A stretch of 64,000 nucleotides of DNA from Pseudoalteromonas rubra (lineage in GTDB: Bacteria; Pseudomonadota; Gammaproteobacteria; Enterobacterales; Alteromonadaceae). Both the position numbers and the translations under genes were made by a program. The stretch lies in NCBI RefSeq assembly GCF_005887115.1, contig NZ_PNCJ01000030.1:1-64000 (forward strand). The letters are read 5' to 3'. Below are positions 1-8,900 of the stretch, piece by piece. Below the pieces are notes generated by a model, which was given only the letters and a program-made list of their open reading frames with translations, was not told where the DNA came from and ran no database searches. Each line of letters begins with the position of its first letter. Position 1 is the first letter of the stretch.

Positions 1-460
1 TCGTCGGGTTTTACGCAGGCAGGGTTGGACCTTTTTTCATCGTACTTTGGCAAACAGATAAGCGGTTGTCAGTGGCTCACTACACCCACACGGGTTCAAT
101 GACCCTTGTCCTCGCCGAGCTCACCTGACAACCTAACCCTTGATACATTGTGTCGCCCCCGATTGTGTATCCAGCCGGTGGGCAGTGGCCACAATGAAGT
201 TTTTAAGTGACACCCACCGGTATAATAAATTTTAAGTGATGAAGTTTTTAAGTGACACCCACCGGTAAATTCGCAGACCAATTGTGGGCAGGTTCAATAA
301 AAAAATGAAAGACTATCAAATGCTGCGCTTTCTATAAGTTCGGAGCAGTGAAAGTCGTAAGTTTAAGCACCAGACCCTGAAGAATAATCAGATTCGAACA
401 ATACGAGAACGTACCCAAACCTGAGCTTGGATAAATCGAGATGGTATTTACGTAAAGGTG
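1..460. other. Non-coding flank with REP-like motifs
   Basis: I see no supportable gene here; short reading frames lack ribosome binding sites and overlap repeats. The stretch lies downstream of the Y1 transposase. It holds two identical 29-nt direct repeats (194-222 and 239-267), a partial third copy between them, and a related GTGGGTGT-type motif on the minus strand near 80-92. No tRNA or terminator with a convincing U-tract was found. Confidence 0.5.
194..267. repeat. Pair of 29-nt direct repeats (REP-like)
   Basis: The same 29 bases occur at 194-222 and 239-267, a period of 45 nt, with a partial copy (tttaagtgat) at 231-240. On the minus strand each contains GGTGGGTGTC, a 10-mer that also occurs on the plus strand at the end of each repeat unit upstream of the transposase (near 1502-1511, 1637-1646, 1830-1839). 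Inverted copies on both sides of a RAYT gene fit REP sequences mobilised by such enzymes; this is inference from arrangement. Confidence 0.6.
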
Positions 461-1432
461 TTAACCCAGTAATCGCTCGCACTGAGTCAAGTTGGCTCGT
501 CGCCTTTTATGAAGATGTTCACAGTAATCTGTCATCGCTTGCTTTCGCCCTACCGCGCCATGAAAGACCTTCGTAAATTGCGTAGTGAGCTTGAGCCAAT
601 TGTCTGGCTCTATTTGCAATCGTGTCAGCAGTGGCTGACTATCGCTGATATAACCCCGCTTATCTGTACGCATGCATCGGCCTGTTAACTCTACCAGTTG
701 AATGTAATAGGTCAGCTCAAACGGCAGTCCTTTGGGCATGTGCTTCCTTGGATTACCCGCAAAACGTAGTAGGCTTTTGGGCTGCTTTCCTTGCTGTGCA
801 TGCTCAATACGCTTTTTAATGCTGGTGTAGTCTGACGTTTCCGGTGTATCTGCCATTTTGGCTCTGACTGGATTCAGGTCAACATAAGCCAGGCACGCTG
901 CCAATGCCGCTTCATCCAGCAAGGCTTGTGACTTAAATCGTCCTTCCCAAAACCGGCCTGTGCAACCATCTTCTTTATTGGCTCTGCGGGCAATGTCTTC
1001 ATTGAGCACCCGCATAAACCAGCTGATGCTCGCAAGACGGAGTCTGAATTCAGCAATATCAGCTGCCAGCATACTATACTCGGATACGCTCAGCTCATCA
1101 CCACCAATGAACTTGTGCGTCAGCCAGTTGCCCTTAAACAGCTTATGCCAGCGAAGTACTATTGCTTTATCTGATAACCTTTGTGCTTTCTTATCATCCA
1201 CATACAACACAATATGCGTATGATTGCTCATAACAGCATAGCCACACACATCAATGCAAAACACCTTGCCAAGGGTCAGCAATTTTTCCTCAACCCAGTC
1301 TCGCCGATGTTCATAAGACTTGCCCGTGAGGCGGTCTTTGCCGCACAGAAATGCCCGGCGAACACACCGGGATATACAGTGATAGTACTTAGTGTCTGAT
1401 AAGCTGACCTGCTTCTTCCTTGCAGTTGGCAT
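461..1432 (-). CDS. REP-associated tyrosine transposase (Y1/IS200-like)
   Basis: A 323-residue protein of the Y1 transposase (Tnp_REP, RAYT) family. These are HUH single-strand DNA nucleases that cut and join at REP palindromes. The metal-binding HUH motif is visible as SNHTHIV near residue 70, preceded by the family-typical YHCISRCVRRAFLCG segment near residue 17; the usual catalytic tyrosine region lies in the middle third around ACLAYVDLNPVRA. The start ATG at 1430-1432 has an upstream GAGGA at good spacing. Length is that of the long marine RAYT subgroup, so the gene looks intact. Its first 33 codons are repeated upstream (1662-1760). No accessory tnpB or IS605-type partner is present. 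It may be a domesticated REP processor or a mobile element. Confidence 0.85.
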   Translation of the reverse strand: MPTARKKQVSLSDTKYYHCISRCVRRAFLCGKDRLTGKSYEHRRDWVEEKLLTLGKVFCIDVCGYAVMSNHTHIVLYVDDKKAQRLSDKAIVLRWHKLFKGNWLTHKFIGGDELSVSEYSMLAADIAEFRLRLASISWFMRVLNEDIARRANKEDGCTGRFWEGRFKSQALLDEAALAACLAYVDLNPVRAKMADTPETSDYTSIKKRIEHAQQGKQPKSLLRFAGNPRKHMPKGLPFELTYYIQLVELTGRCMRTDKRGYISDSQPLLTRLQIEPDNWLKLTTQFTKVFHGAVGRKQAMTDYCEHLHKRRRANLTQCERLLG

Positions 1433-1839
1433 AATTTGTCATCCTCAATCCATTGAGTATTACCTAAAGGTAGACGGCGTACATCCCGCACGCTATTTTC
1501 GGGTGGGTGTCCATTCAACCGTCCTAGTGGCTGATAAGCTGATCTGCTTCTTCCTTGCAGTTGGCATAGTTTGTCATTCTCAATCCGTTGAGCATTACCT
1601 AAAAGTAGACGACGTACATTCCGCACGCCAGTTTCGGGTGGGTGTCTCTGTTTGTCTCACTGTCTTTGCCGCACAGAAATGCCCGGCGAACACACCGGGA
1701 TATACAGTGATAGTACTTAGTGTCTGATAAGCTGACCTGCTTCTTCCTTGCCGTTGGCATAATTTGTCATTCTCAATCCATTGAGCATTACCTAAAGGTA
1801 GACGACGTACATTCCGCACGCCAGTTTCGGGTGGGTGTC
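1334..1839. repeat. Threefold repeat of the transposase 5' region
   Basis: Three copies of one segment lie head to tail. Copy 1 (1334-1511) holds the start of the transposase gene and its upstream region. Copy 3 (1662-1839) repeats it at an offset of 328 with about seven differences by eye, and is nearly identical in the coding part. Copy 2 (1531-1646) is shorter and starts inside the coding part, at an offset of 135. Copies 2 and 3 are both followed by the same tctgtttgtct. Each copy carries an ATG in transposase context (ending at 1432, 1567 and 1760) and ends in GGTGGGTGTC. Confidence 0.85.
1662..1760 (-). pseudogene. Truncated 5' copy of the Y1 transposase gene
   Basis: Reading minus from the ATG at 1758-1760 gives the first 33 codons of the neighbouring transposase (through FLCGKD), after which the match stops and the frame runs into unrelated residues. 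The nucleotide match to 1334-1432 is almost perfect, so the duplication is recent. No product is expected beyond a short peptide. Confidence 0.8.
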
Positions 1840-1883
1840 TCTGTTTGTCTAACCCGTTTGCCTCGGGTGTCAGTGTTTGCCGT

Positions 1884-3191
1884 TCACATTCTATCGAATA
1901 TCGACCCCATATCAGGGCTGAATAGTTTATGGTAGAGTTTTGTCGCGTAGCTATCGGTCATACCTGAGATATAATCTGATATTACTCTCTTTGGATTTGG
2001 GCTTTCTGAATACTTTTCGTAGGTTGATAAAGGTAATAGACGCTTTGGATTGTCTTGGAGTACTTCAAAAAGACTAAGAACCATCTGTTGTCCTTTATAT
2101 TCTAAAGTCTGAACCTCTGGGCGTTTTATAACATGCTTGAATACAAAGTCTTTTAGAACTTCTAGTGTTTTTGATGCGTCATCGGACATGACTGCTTGCA
2201 AATCAAGTAACGGCGTCTCGAATTTTTTTTGATTTTTTATCGTTATTTCTGGAATAAAATACCCAATTAATTTGCTGATTGCGTGTTTTCTTTCCTTATT
2301 GGAGTCTGAAAATAGCTTTTTGGTATAAAAAGCTATATCGTCAGAGATGGCATTGTTTCCGCTAAGCTTATCTATGACTTCATTATTCCACTCTCTTTCT
2401 GTGACAAGTCTAAGTGCAAGTGCATCCTCTAAATCATGAACGCCATAAGATATGTCATCAGCAAGCTCCATTATAGATGTGTCAAATGCCTTATACTTAG
2501 ACTTCAATTTCCCATCTTTTTTCTTTCGAGATCTAAACTCACTCACATCATTTCTTGGAATTCCATCTAATATCCATCGTAATATTTCATCATCATCATC
2601 ATGAATACATTTTGGTGGTTTATAAGCATCAATGTTGATTTTGGTTCGACATGAGCAAGCATTGTCGTATGATGCAACTTCATTATGAAGGACTGGATAT
2701 TTCAAAAGTCCAAGCATGGTTCTTCGAGTTAGATCTAAGCCTCTATCGGGTGAGTATTCTCCTAACTGAGATACGATTCTTAAAGTTTGTCCATTTCCTT
2801 CAAAACCGCCTAATTCATGCATATAAAAGTTTAAAGCAACTTCTCCACCATGCCCAAATGGAGGATGCCCAATATCATGAGCCAAGCAGATAGCTTCGAT
2901 TTGACTAAGTGTTGGTATCCAGTCAAGAAACTCTTTTTCAGACGAATATCTTTCTCTTAAGTTTTCGCAAATTCCTGACCCTATTTGGGCGACCTCTAAT
3001 GAATGGGTTAATCGGGTTCTATAGAAATCACTTTCTCCAATGCCAAGAACTTGAGTTTTTGATTGAAGTCTACGAAAAGCAGAGGAATGTATTAATCTAG
3101 CCCTGTCCCTTTGTGCTTCACTATCACCTGTATCAGAGTTAAATGGCTTGGGTTTATACCCATCCAAATACCTTCTTCTATCATCCCACAT
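1884..3191 (-). CDS. dGTP triphosphohydrolase (dGTPase), HD superfamily
   Basis: Hydrolyses dGTP to deoxyguanosine and triphosphate. The 435-residue protein has the dGTPase N-terminus (RDRARLIHSSAFRRLQSKTQV, residues 28-48) and the HD metal site: H63 in RLTHSLEV, H105-D106 in LAHDIGHPPFGHGGE, and D245/D246 in MELADDISYGVHD. It is shorter than E. coli Dgt (505 residues) and closer to the many Dgt-like proteins of mobile regions. It sits alone beside a transposase in AT-rich DNA, away from core metabolism. dGTPases are established anti-phage proteins in some bacteria (depletion of dGTP on infection), so defence is a plausible role here, but a housekeeping role cannot be excluded. A run of acidic residues (HDDDDE, near 197-202) comes from a short cat trinucleotide run. 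Confidence 0.9.
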   Translation of the reverse strand: MWDDRRRYLDGYKPKPFNSDTGDSEAQRDRARLIHSSAFRRLQSKTQVLGIGESDFYRTRLTHSLEVAQIGSGICENLRERYSSEKEFLDWIPTLSQIEAICLAHDIGHPPFGHGGEVALNFYMHELGGFEGNGQTLRIVSQLGEYSPDRGLDLTRRTMLGLLKYPVLHNEVASYDNACSCRTKINIDAYKPPKCIHDDDDEILRWILDGIPRNDVSEFRSRKKKDGKLKSKYKAFDTSIMELADDISYGVHDLEDALALRLVTEREWNNEVIDKLSGNNAISDDIAFYTKKLFSDSNKERKHAISKLIGYFIPEITIKNQKKFETPLLDLQAVMSDDASKTLEVLKDFVFKHVIKRPEVQTLEYKGQQMVLSLFEVLQDNPKRLLPLSTYEKYSESPNPKRVISDYISGMTDSYATKLYHKLFSPDMGSIFDRM

Positions 3192-3327
3192 AATATCTCT
3201 CTTAAATTAAATGTTGAGGCTTAATCTGTAATTATAGAACCCTAATAATGGGAAAATTATTGGCTAAAATATTGAGGAACGAAAAACCCAACTTTTCAAC
3301 CTGATTTTATTGCTTATCATGCGCAAT

Positions 3328-3618
3328 TTACATGGCAAGCATTTTTATTACTTTGAATGAAATAAATTCATTAAATACGTCTTGTACAAGAATATCGCAA
3401 TCAAAATTATTACCTCGGTAATCGAACTGGATGTTCATCTCTTGTACTGCCTTCCATGACCCCACATCTTTTGCGTCACTCTCTAATTGTGTTAGAAAAT
3501 CTGTATCATTTTTAAACTTTCCTCCATAAAGGTTGCCCATGCTATCAGTTTTGACTGAATGTAATTCAACTTGATATTTAAAGCCTGACTTTAAAGTTAT
3601 TTCTCCATATGTAATCAT
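3328..3618 (-). CDS. Small hypothetical protein
   Basis: A 96-residue protein I do not recognise. It has no signal peptide or membrane segment and reads as a small mixed alpha/beta domain (beta strands near ITLKSGFKYQVEL, and a hydrophobic C-terminus FISFKVIKMLAM). A usable ribosome binding site (aggga) lies upstream of the ATG. It is followed at 3192-3327 by AT-rich DNA without a visible terminator and preceded by the attC-like site at 3685-3786, so it could be a gene-cassette product. Base composition is AT-rich like the dGTPase and unlike the core genes to the right. Confidence 0.6.
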   Translation of the reverse strand: MITYGEITLKSGFKYQVELHSVKTDSMGNLYGGKFKNDTDFLTQLESDAKDVGSWKAVQEMNIQFDYRGNNFDCDILVQDVFNEFISFKVIKMLAM

Positions 3619-3684
3619 TACATTTCCCTATTGTGAATTAAATTTATTAGTTATTGTATCATTGGTAGTGCTAGATACTGCTTT

Positions 3685-3786
3685 GCATACAACGCCCCAA
3701 GCAGGGGCAATTTTAAAGCAGACAAAAATTAGGAGCGAAGCGACGGGAGCCTGCTTAAAATTGTCCCATTGACTTGGCTTGTTAGC
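3685..3786. other. Integron attC-like recombination site
   Basis: About 102 nt of imperfect dyad symmetry: gcatacaacgccccaag at the left pairs with cttggcttgttagc at the right, and gggcaattttaaagcag pairs with ctgcttaaaattgtccc with an unpaired base, leaving a variable centre (aggagcgaagcgacggg). Outer ends resemble the simple sites RYYYAAC and GTTRRRY, and the long stem with extrahelical bases is the attC hallmark. Polarity is ambiguous: read on the minus strand it follows directly after the stop codon of the 3792-4337 gene, as in a cassette, while internal boxes resemble Vibrio repeats read on the plus strand. No integrase gene is in the window. Confidence 0.6.
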
Positions 3787-4388
3787 AGTACTTACTTGAA
3801 TACCGTTAATAATTTTTTAACTAGCTCTTTAGGAATTTTCAGTCCTGCATGTTCAAAATCTTCTTCCTTTAGCTCATTCAGCATTGGCTTTATGGATCTT
3901 AATTTTTTAACGGCACCCTGATCTATTTGATGAAGCTGTGCTACTAGCAAAAATGCATGATAGTAATTGTTACTATATTCTTTTAGGTTGGAAATTACTT
4001 CCTGTACATTGCACAGGTTTTCAATTGCAAATAATGAAAAATAGGTTGATAGACCTTCATTTAAAACTGTAGTTGGTTTATTTATGTTTGTTACTATATC
4101 CATAGTAGGGTAAAGCATATGACATATTTCATGTGATAATTGAAAATGAAATTGTACATTGTCATTTCTAGCTTTCTGGTTTAAAGAAACTACTAGATTG
4201 CCAGTATCAGAAAAGTACCTTAAATGGGGTCGCATATTATTAAATTCAATACCTGAATAATTCCACGCATTAACCATTGGACCGTAAAGTTCTTGAGCTA
4301 CTTTTAGGTAATCTTTTACTATTTCATCGTAATCCAAATTTACACCTTAACAACGCAATTTATGCAAAATGCTTCAGTACTGCTAACA
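3780..4388. repeat. 13-bp inverted repeats around a small gene
   Basis: The 13-mer tgttagcagtact at 3780-3792 recurs as its exact complement at 4376-4388. The pair encloses the 181-residue metallopeptidase-like gene almost exactly; the inner end of the left copy touches its stop codon. The left copy also overlaps the outer edge of the attC-like site, so the repeat may mark recombination borders. Confidence 0.6.
3792..4337 (-). CDS. Putative HExxH metallopeptidase, uncharacterised
   Basis: A 181-residue protein without a signal peptide. The middle carries HEICH (HExxH, in FQLSHEICHMLYP, near residues 69-73), followed about 25 residues later by NEGLSTYFS, whose Glu could be the third zinc ligand, as in gluzincin-like peptidases. 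The C-terminal third is helical and charged. The first codon is TTG, with AAGGTG upstream; no ATG in frame fits better. The gene is AT-rich and bounded by 13-bp inverted repeats and the attC-like site, which suggests a mobile gene cassette. Substrate is unknown; similar small zincins occur as toxins or in defence islands, but nothing here proves that. Confidence 0.6.
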   Translation of the reverse strand: MDYDEIVKDYLKVAQELYGPMVNAWNYSGIEFNNMRPHLRYFSDTGNLVVSLNQKARNDNVQFHFQLSHEICHMLYPTMDIVTNINKPTTVLNEGLSTYFSLFAIENLCNVQEVISNLKEYSNNYYHAFLLVAQLHQIDQGAVKKLRSIKPMLNELKEEDFEHAGLKIPKELVKKLLTVFK

Positions 4389-4742
4389 GCTTACTCTATC
4401 CCTCTTTAGTAGTTCAAAACACACCAAAGCGGCTCATATCACATAGCTTCATAATTCCACTATTAACTGCCAATGTAAACAGAAAGATAGCATAGCGTTA
4501 CATCTCATTTTGTCACCTTACCACAAACCTGCGAGTAAGAATGTTATCGGAAGAAACCAGGCACTTTGTAAAAAGCTTACATAGCTTTCGCTACCAAAGT
4601 CCGTTCTTCGCTCAAAGCCACCCTTAGCGCAGTTGCATTAACTCATGATAGGTCACAAACAAGTAATAACTAAATCCCCACTTTCAACACAAAACCGTCA
4701 GATTAAGCCTTTTCAGCCAAATCTGACAGTTCAAGCTAAGAC
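4338..4742. other. AT-rich intergenic region, no gene seen
   Basis: This 405-nt gap separates the accessory genes from the core block. I see no reading frame with a ribosome binding site. It contains the right-hand 13-bp inverted repeat (4376-4388) and, at its right end, the terminator hairpin of the downstream ydcH-like gene. It is a likely boundary of the accessory region. Confidence 0.5.
4697..4727 (-). terminator. Intrinsic terminator after the ydcH-like gene
   Basis: An interrupted stem (gtcagatt with aatctgac, plus gcc with ggc) lies 16 nt beyond the stop codon of the ydcH-like gene. On the minus strand it is followed by gttttgtgttg, a moderate U-rich tract. Confidence 0.6.
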
Positions 4743-4994
4743 TTAAGCAACAGTCTGTGCTTTCTTAATGATAGAAAACAGCTGGTCTTTTAGGTGCAGG
4801 CGCTGTTTTTTCAGTGATTCGAGATAGTCGTCAGAGGTGTTCTCTGCGCCGGTTTCAATGCGATGTACTTCGTGATCGCACTCGTGGTACTCCTTGAACA
4901 AACGAGCAAAATGCGCGTCGTTCATTTTCAGGTGGTGGATCTCGTCTTTGTATTCCGGAAATTCGTGGTGCAAGTCATGTTTTTCAATTGTCAT
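4743..4994 (-). CDS. YdcH-like DUF465 family protein
   Basis: An 83-residue soluble protein of the DUF465/YdcH family, short two-helix proteins of unknown function found across proteobacteria. The family signature is visible: a His- and Glu-rich first helix (HEFPEYKDEIHHLK), then HFARLFKEYHECDHEVHRIE and the closing helix LKKQRLHLKDQLFSIIKK. The start ATG has AAAGGA upstream. It lies 13 nt downstream of the DksA-like gene in the same direction, so the two are probably co-transcribed, with a terminator right after. Confidence 0.85.
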   Translation of the reverse strand: MTIEKHDLHHEFPEYKDEIHHLKMNDAHFARLFKEYHECDHEVHRIETGAENTSDDYLESLKKQRLHLKDQLFSIIKKAQTVA

Positions 4995-5007
4995 AATACG
5001 GTCCTTT

Positions 5008-5322
5008 CTATTTAGCGCATTTAATACAAGTCGTTGTGTAAGGCAGAGCGTTTAAACGCTCCGGATTGATTTGTTCTTCACAGTGCTGACACAGGCCATA
5101 GGTGCCCTGCTCTATTCGCAGTATCGCGTGATTAACCATGACCAGCTCTTGCTTGGCTTCCTGATGAATTTCATCCAGTACATCGTCGTTTTCACGCTCG
5201 GTGTTTTGCTCTGCAAAGTTGGCCGACCGGCCCTTTCTGAAATCGGCTTCAATGGCGGCTATCCGTTGACTCAGTTCATTTTGTTTGGATTTGAGAAAAC
5301 TCGTTAATTGGTCAGCAGTCAT
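5008..5322 (-). CDS. DksA/TraR-type C4 zinc finger protein
   Basis: A protein of about 104 residues with a coiled-coil N-terminal half and a C-terminal four-cysteine zinc finger (CQHCEEQ ... CIKCAK), the DksA/TraR fold. DksA-like proteins enter the secondary channel of RNA polymerase and tune promoter choice with ppGpp. This one is shorter than E. coli DksA (151 residues) and resembles the short YbiI/TraR-type paralogues. I placed the start at 5320-5322 because AAGGAG sits just upstream; the frame is open 21 codons further but without a comparable site. It is separated from greA, another secondary-channel factor, by a terminator. Confidence 0.85.
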   Translation of the reverse strand: MTADQLTSFLKSKQNELSQRIAAIEADFRKGRSANFAEQNTERENDDVLDEIHQEAKQELVMVNHAILRIEQGTYGLCQHCEEQINPERLNALPYTTTCIKCAK

Positions 5323-5404
5323 GATGTTCTCCTTTGTTAAACTCATCATAACGCGCTGCTTTTGCGGCTCTTTGATCTGGCACAAGGTTAAGGAGTGGGC
5401 AATA

Positions 5405-5431
5405 AAAAACCCGACACTGGGTCGGGTTTTT
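5405..5431 (-). terminator. Intrinsic terminator after greA
   Basis: A stem of cccgac with gtcggg, flanked by runs of A on the left and T on the right, lies 21 nt beyond the greA stop. It could work in both directions, but the gene it serves is greA on the minus strand. Confidence 0.85.
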
Positions 5432-5452
5432 GGTGCTATAGGTTAGACAAAT

Positions 5453-5929
5453 CTAGACATATTCAACTTCGATGATGTCGTATTCAACGCTACCGTTTGG
5501 AGTTTGAATGGTCACTGAATCATCCAGTTCTTTTCCGATAAGACCACGTGCAATAGGCGAGTTAACCGAGATCAGATTGTTTTTAATGTCTGCCTCGTCG
5601 TCACCTACGATCTTGTAGGTCACTTCCTCGTCTGTATCAACATTGACTATGGTCACCGTGCTGCCAAAGATCACTTTGCCATTGTTTGCCATTTTAGTGA
5701 CGTCAATAACCTGTGATGTAGACAGTTTGGCTTCAATTTCCTGGATGCGGCCTTCGCAGAATCCCTGCTGCTCACGTGCAGCGTGGTATTCGGCGTTTTC
5801 TTTCAGATCGCCGTGCTCACGCGCTTCCGCGATGTCGGCAACGATCTTAGGACGGACGACTTTCTTTAAATGGTTCAGTTCTTCACGAAGCATTTCTTCG
5901 CCTCGTACTGTCATCGGAATTGATTGCAT
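5453..5929 (-). CDS. greA: Transcription elongation factor GreA
   Basis: GreA rescues backtracked RNA polymerase by stimulating cleavage of the extruded RNA 3' end. The 158-residue length is standard. Residues 1-75 form the coiled-coil finger with the conserved acidic tip (AREHGDLKENAEYHAAREQQ), and the C-terminal half is the FKBP-like domain (IFGSTVTIV, ISVNSPIARGLIGKE). It lies 45 nt downstream of carB on the same strand, the usual carAB-greA neighbourhood in gammaproteobacteria, with a small G+C hairpin in the gap. Confidence 0.97.
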   Translation of the reverse strand: MQSIPMTVRGEEMLREELNHLKKVVRPKIVADIAEAREHGDLKENAEYHAAREQQGFCEGRIQEIEAKLSTSQVIDVTKMANNGKVIFGSTVTIVNVDTDEEVTYKIVGDDEADIKNNLISVNSPIARGLIGKELDDSVTIQTPNGSVEYDIIEVEYV

Positions 5930-5944
5930 AGTATCTCACTCATT

Positions 5945-5964
5945 GCCAGGGCTTGCGCCCTGGC
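5945..5964 (-). terminator. Hairpin between carB and greA
   Basis: A perfect 8-bp stem (gccagggc with gccctggc) lies just beyond the carB stop. On the minus strand no proper U-run follows, so it may attenuate or stabilise transcript rather than fully stop it. Confidence 0.4.
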
Positions 5965-5974
5965 CTTGTTCTTC

Positions 5975-8900
5975 TTAGTTCAAACGCTGGTGTAGCTCCT
6001 GAACAGAGTTTACAGAACTTCTGTCGTCAGCCTCATTGGCTGTACAGTTTGCAAACGCTGCGTTGAGCGTAGTGGTGTAGTTAGTCTTATGCTGAAGTGC
6101 ACCACGACGTAACACCTTCGAATCTTCGATGGCCTGACGGCCTTCTGTGGTATTCACAATGTAGCTGTACTCACCGTTCTTGATGCGGTCAAGAATGTGC
6201 GGACGACCTTCAAATACCTTGTTTACGCGACGTACTTCGATGCCGGCGTCTTCCAGAGCTTGTGCTGTACCTTTGGTGGCATCCAGCTCAAAGCCAATGG
6301 CTTTCATGGTCTTAGCCAGCTCTACAACACGTGCCTTGTCACCATTGCGAACAGATAGTAGCGCGCGACCACCACGTGGTAAAGCGTTTGATGCACCTAA
6401 TTGCGCTTTTGCGAAGGCTTCGGCGAAGTTTTCACCAACACCCATTACCTCACCGGTAGAGCGCATCTCAGGACCACGCATTGGGTCAACACCCTGGAAC
6501 TTAGCAAATGGCAGTACCACTTCTTTTACGCTGTAGTAAGGCGGGATAACTTCTTTCGTCACGCCCTGGCTTTCCAATGACTGGCCAACCATACAACGCG
6601 CCGCCACTTTTGCCAGTGCAACACCGGTTGCTTTAGAAACAAACGGTACAGTACGCGCAGCACGCGGGTTCACTTCAATCAGGTAAACCTGACCGTCTTT
6701 GACTGCGAACTGAGTATTCATCAGACCAACCACGCCCAGCTCCAGTGCCATGTCGCGCACTTGCTTGCGCATTACGTCCTGAATGTCCTGCGACAGTGAG
6801 TGTGCAGGCAGTGAACAGGCAGAGTCACCTGAGTGAACACCGGCTTGCTCAATGTGCTCCATGATGCCACCAATGATGACGTTTTCGCCGTCACAGATCG
6901 CATCAACGTCTACTTCGATAGCGTCATCCAGGAAGCGGTCCAGCAATACTGGTGCTTCGTTAGACACAGAAACCGCTTCGGTCATGTAACGACGCAGGTC
7001 ATCTTCGTCATACACGATTTCCATCGCACGGCCACCCAGTACATAAGAAGGACGTACAACCAGCGGGAAGCCGATTTCCTGAGATTTTGCCACCGCTTCT
7101 TCCAGTGACGTAACCGTTGCGTTTTCAGGCTGAAGCAGGTCAAGACGCTCAACCAGCTGTTGGAAGCGCTCACGGTCTTCGGCACGGTCAATCGCATCTG
7201 GTGAAGTACCAATTACTGGCACACCATTCGCTTCAAGGTCACGGGCCAGTTTCAGTGGCGTCTGACCACCGTACTGAACAATGACCCCTTTTGGCTTTTC
7301 AACGCGCACGATTTCAAGCACATCTTCCAATGTGATTGGCTCGAAGAACAGACGATCTGAGGTATCGTAGTCAGTTGAAACCGTTTCAGGGTTACAGTTC
7401 ACCATGATGGTCTCGTAGCCGTCTTCACGCATTGCCAGCGCGGCGTGTACACAACAGTAATCGAACTCGATGCCCTGACCGATACGGTTAGGACCCCCAC
7501 CGATCACCATGATTTTGTCTTTGTCAGACGGCGCGGCTTCACACTCTTCATCGTAAGATGAGTACATGTAAGCGGTATCTGAGCTGAATTCTGCAGCACA
7601 AGTATCTACGCGCTTATAAACCGGCAGGATATCCAGCTGGTGACGTTTCTTACGAATTTCTTTTTCAGACACACCCGCAATCTCAGCGATACGTGGATCT
7701 GAGAAACCTTTACGCTTAAGGCGTCGCAGGAAGTCTTTATTCAGACCAGCCATGCCCACTTCAGCGATGGTGGCTTCGTCTTTCAGAATGTCTTCAATCT
7801 GAACCAGGTACCAACGGTCAACTTTGGTCAGCTCGAACACTTCCTCTACGCTCATACCGTGACGCATTGCATCGGCAATGTACCAGATACGCTCAGCGCC
7901 TGGCTCACGTAGCTCGCGAATGATGGTTTCTTTCGCTTTCGGGTCGTCCAGTGCCACAATTGGGTTAAGACCCGTTGCGCCTACTTCCAGACCACGCAGT
8001 GCTTTTTGTAGTGATTCTTGCTGGTTACGACCAATGGCCATCACCTCACCCACTGACTTCATCTGGGTAGTCAGACGGTCGTTAGCGCCGGCAAACTTCT
8101 CAAAGTTAAAGCGTGGGATCTTAGTCACAACGTAATCGATTGACGGCTCGAATGACGCAGGGGTTGCACCGCCTGTGATGTCATTCTGTAGCTCGTCCAG
8201 GGTATAACCCACTGCCAGCTTAGCCGCAATTTTAGCGATCGGGAAACCGGTTGCTTTTGAGGCCAGTGCAGATGAACGTGATACGCGCGGGTTCATTTCA
8301 ATGATAACCATGCGGCCATCATCCGGGTTAACACCGAACTGAACGTTTGAACCACCGGTTTCTACGCCAATCTCACGCAGTACCGCCATCGAGGCGTTAC
8401 GCATGAGCTGATATTCTTTATCAGTCAGGGTTTGTGCCGGTGCTACTGTGATTGAGTCGCCCGTGTGAACACCCATAGGGTCGAAGTTTTCGATAGAACA
8501 CACAATGATGCAGTTGTCGTTTTTGTCACGCACTACTTCCATTTCGTATTCTTTCCAGCCCAGCAAGCTCTCGTCGATCAACAGCTCGTTGGTCGGAGAC
8601 AAATCAAGACCACGGGTACAAATCTCGTCGAACTCTTCCATGTTGTAGGCAACACCACCACCGGTACCACCCATGGTGAAAGAAGGACGAATGATACACG
8701 GGAAGCCAATGCGCGACAGCACGTCGTGCGCTTCATCCATTGAGTGGGCAATCTCTGCACGAGGACACTCAAGGCCAATGTTTTTCATTGCCGCGTCGAA
8801 GCGTTCACGGTTTTCTGCTTTGTCGATGGCATCTGCGGTTGCACCGATCAGCTCAACACCGTGTTTAGCCAGTACGCCATGCTTGTCCAGGTCAAGCGCA

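Noticed and set aside
1..460. tRNA or other RNA gene near the left edge
   Set aside because: Fragments such as ggttcaat and ggttcgaa-like strings are present but no cloverleaf can be drawn.
1334..1839. Three spaced repeats as a CRISPR array
   Set aside because: Units are long (116-178 bp), overlap a coding region, and have no regular short spacers or cas genes.
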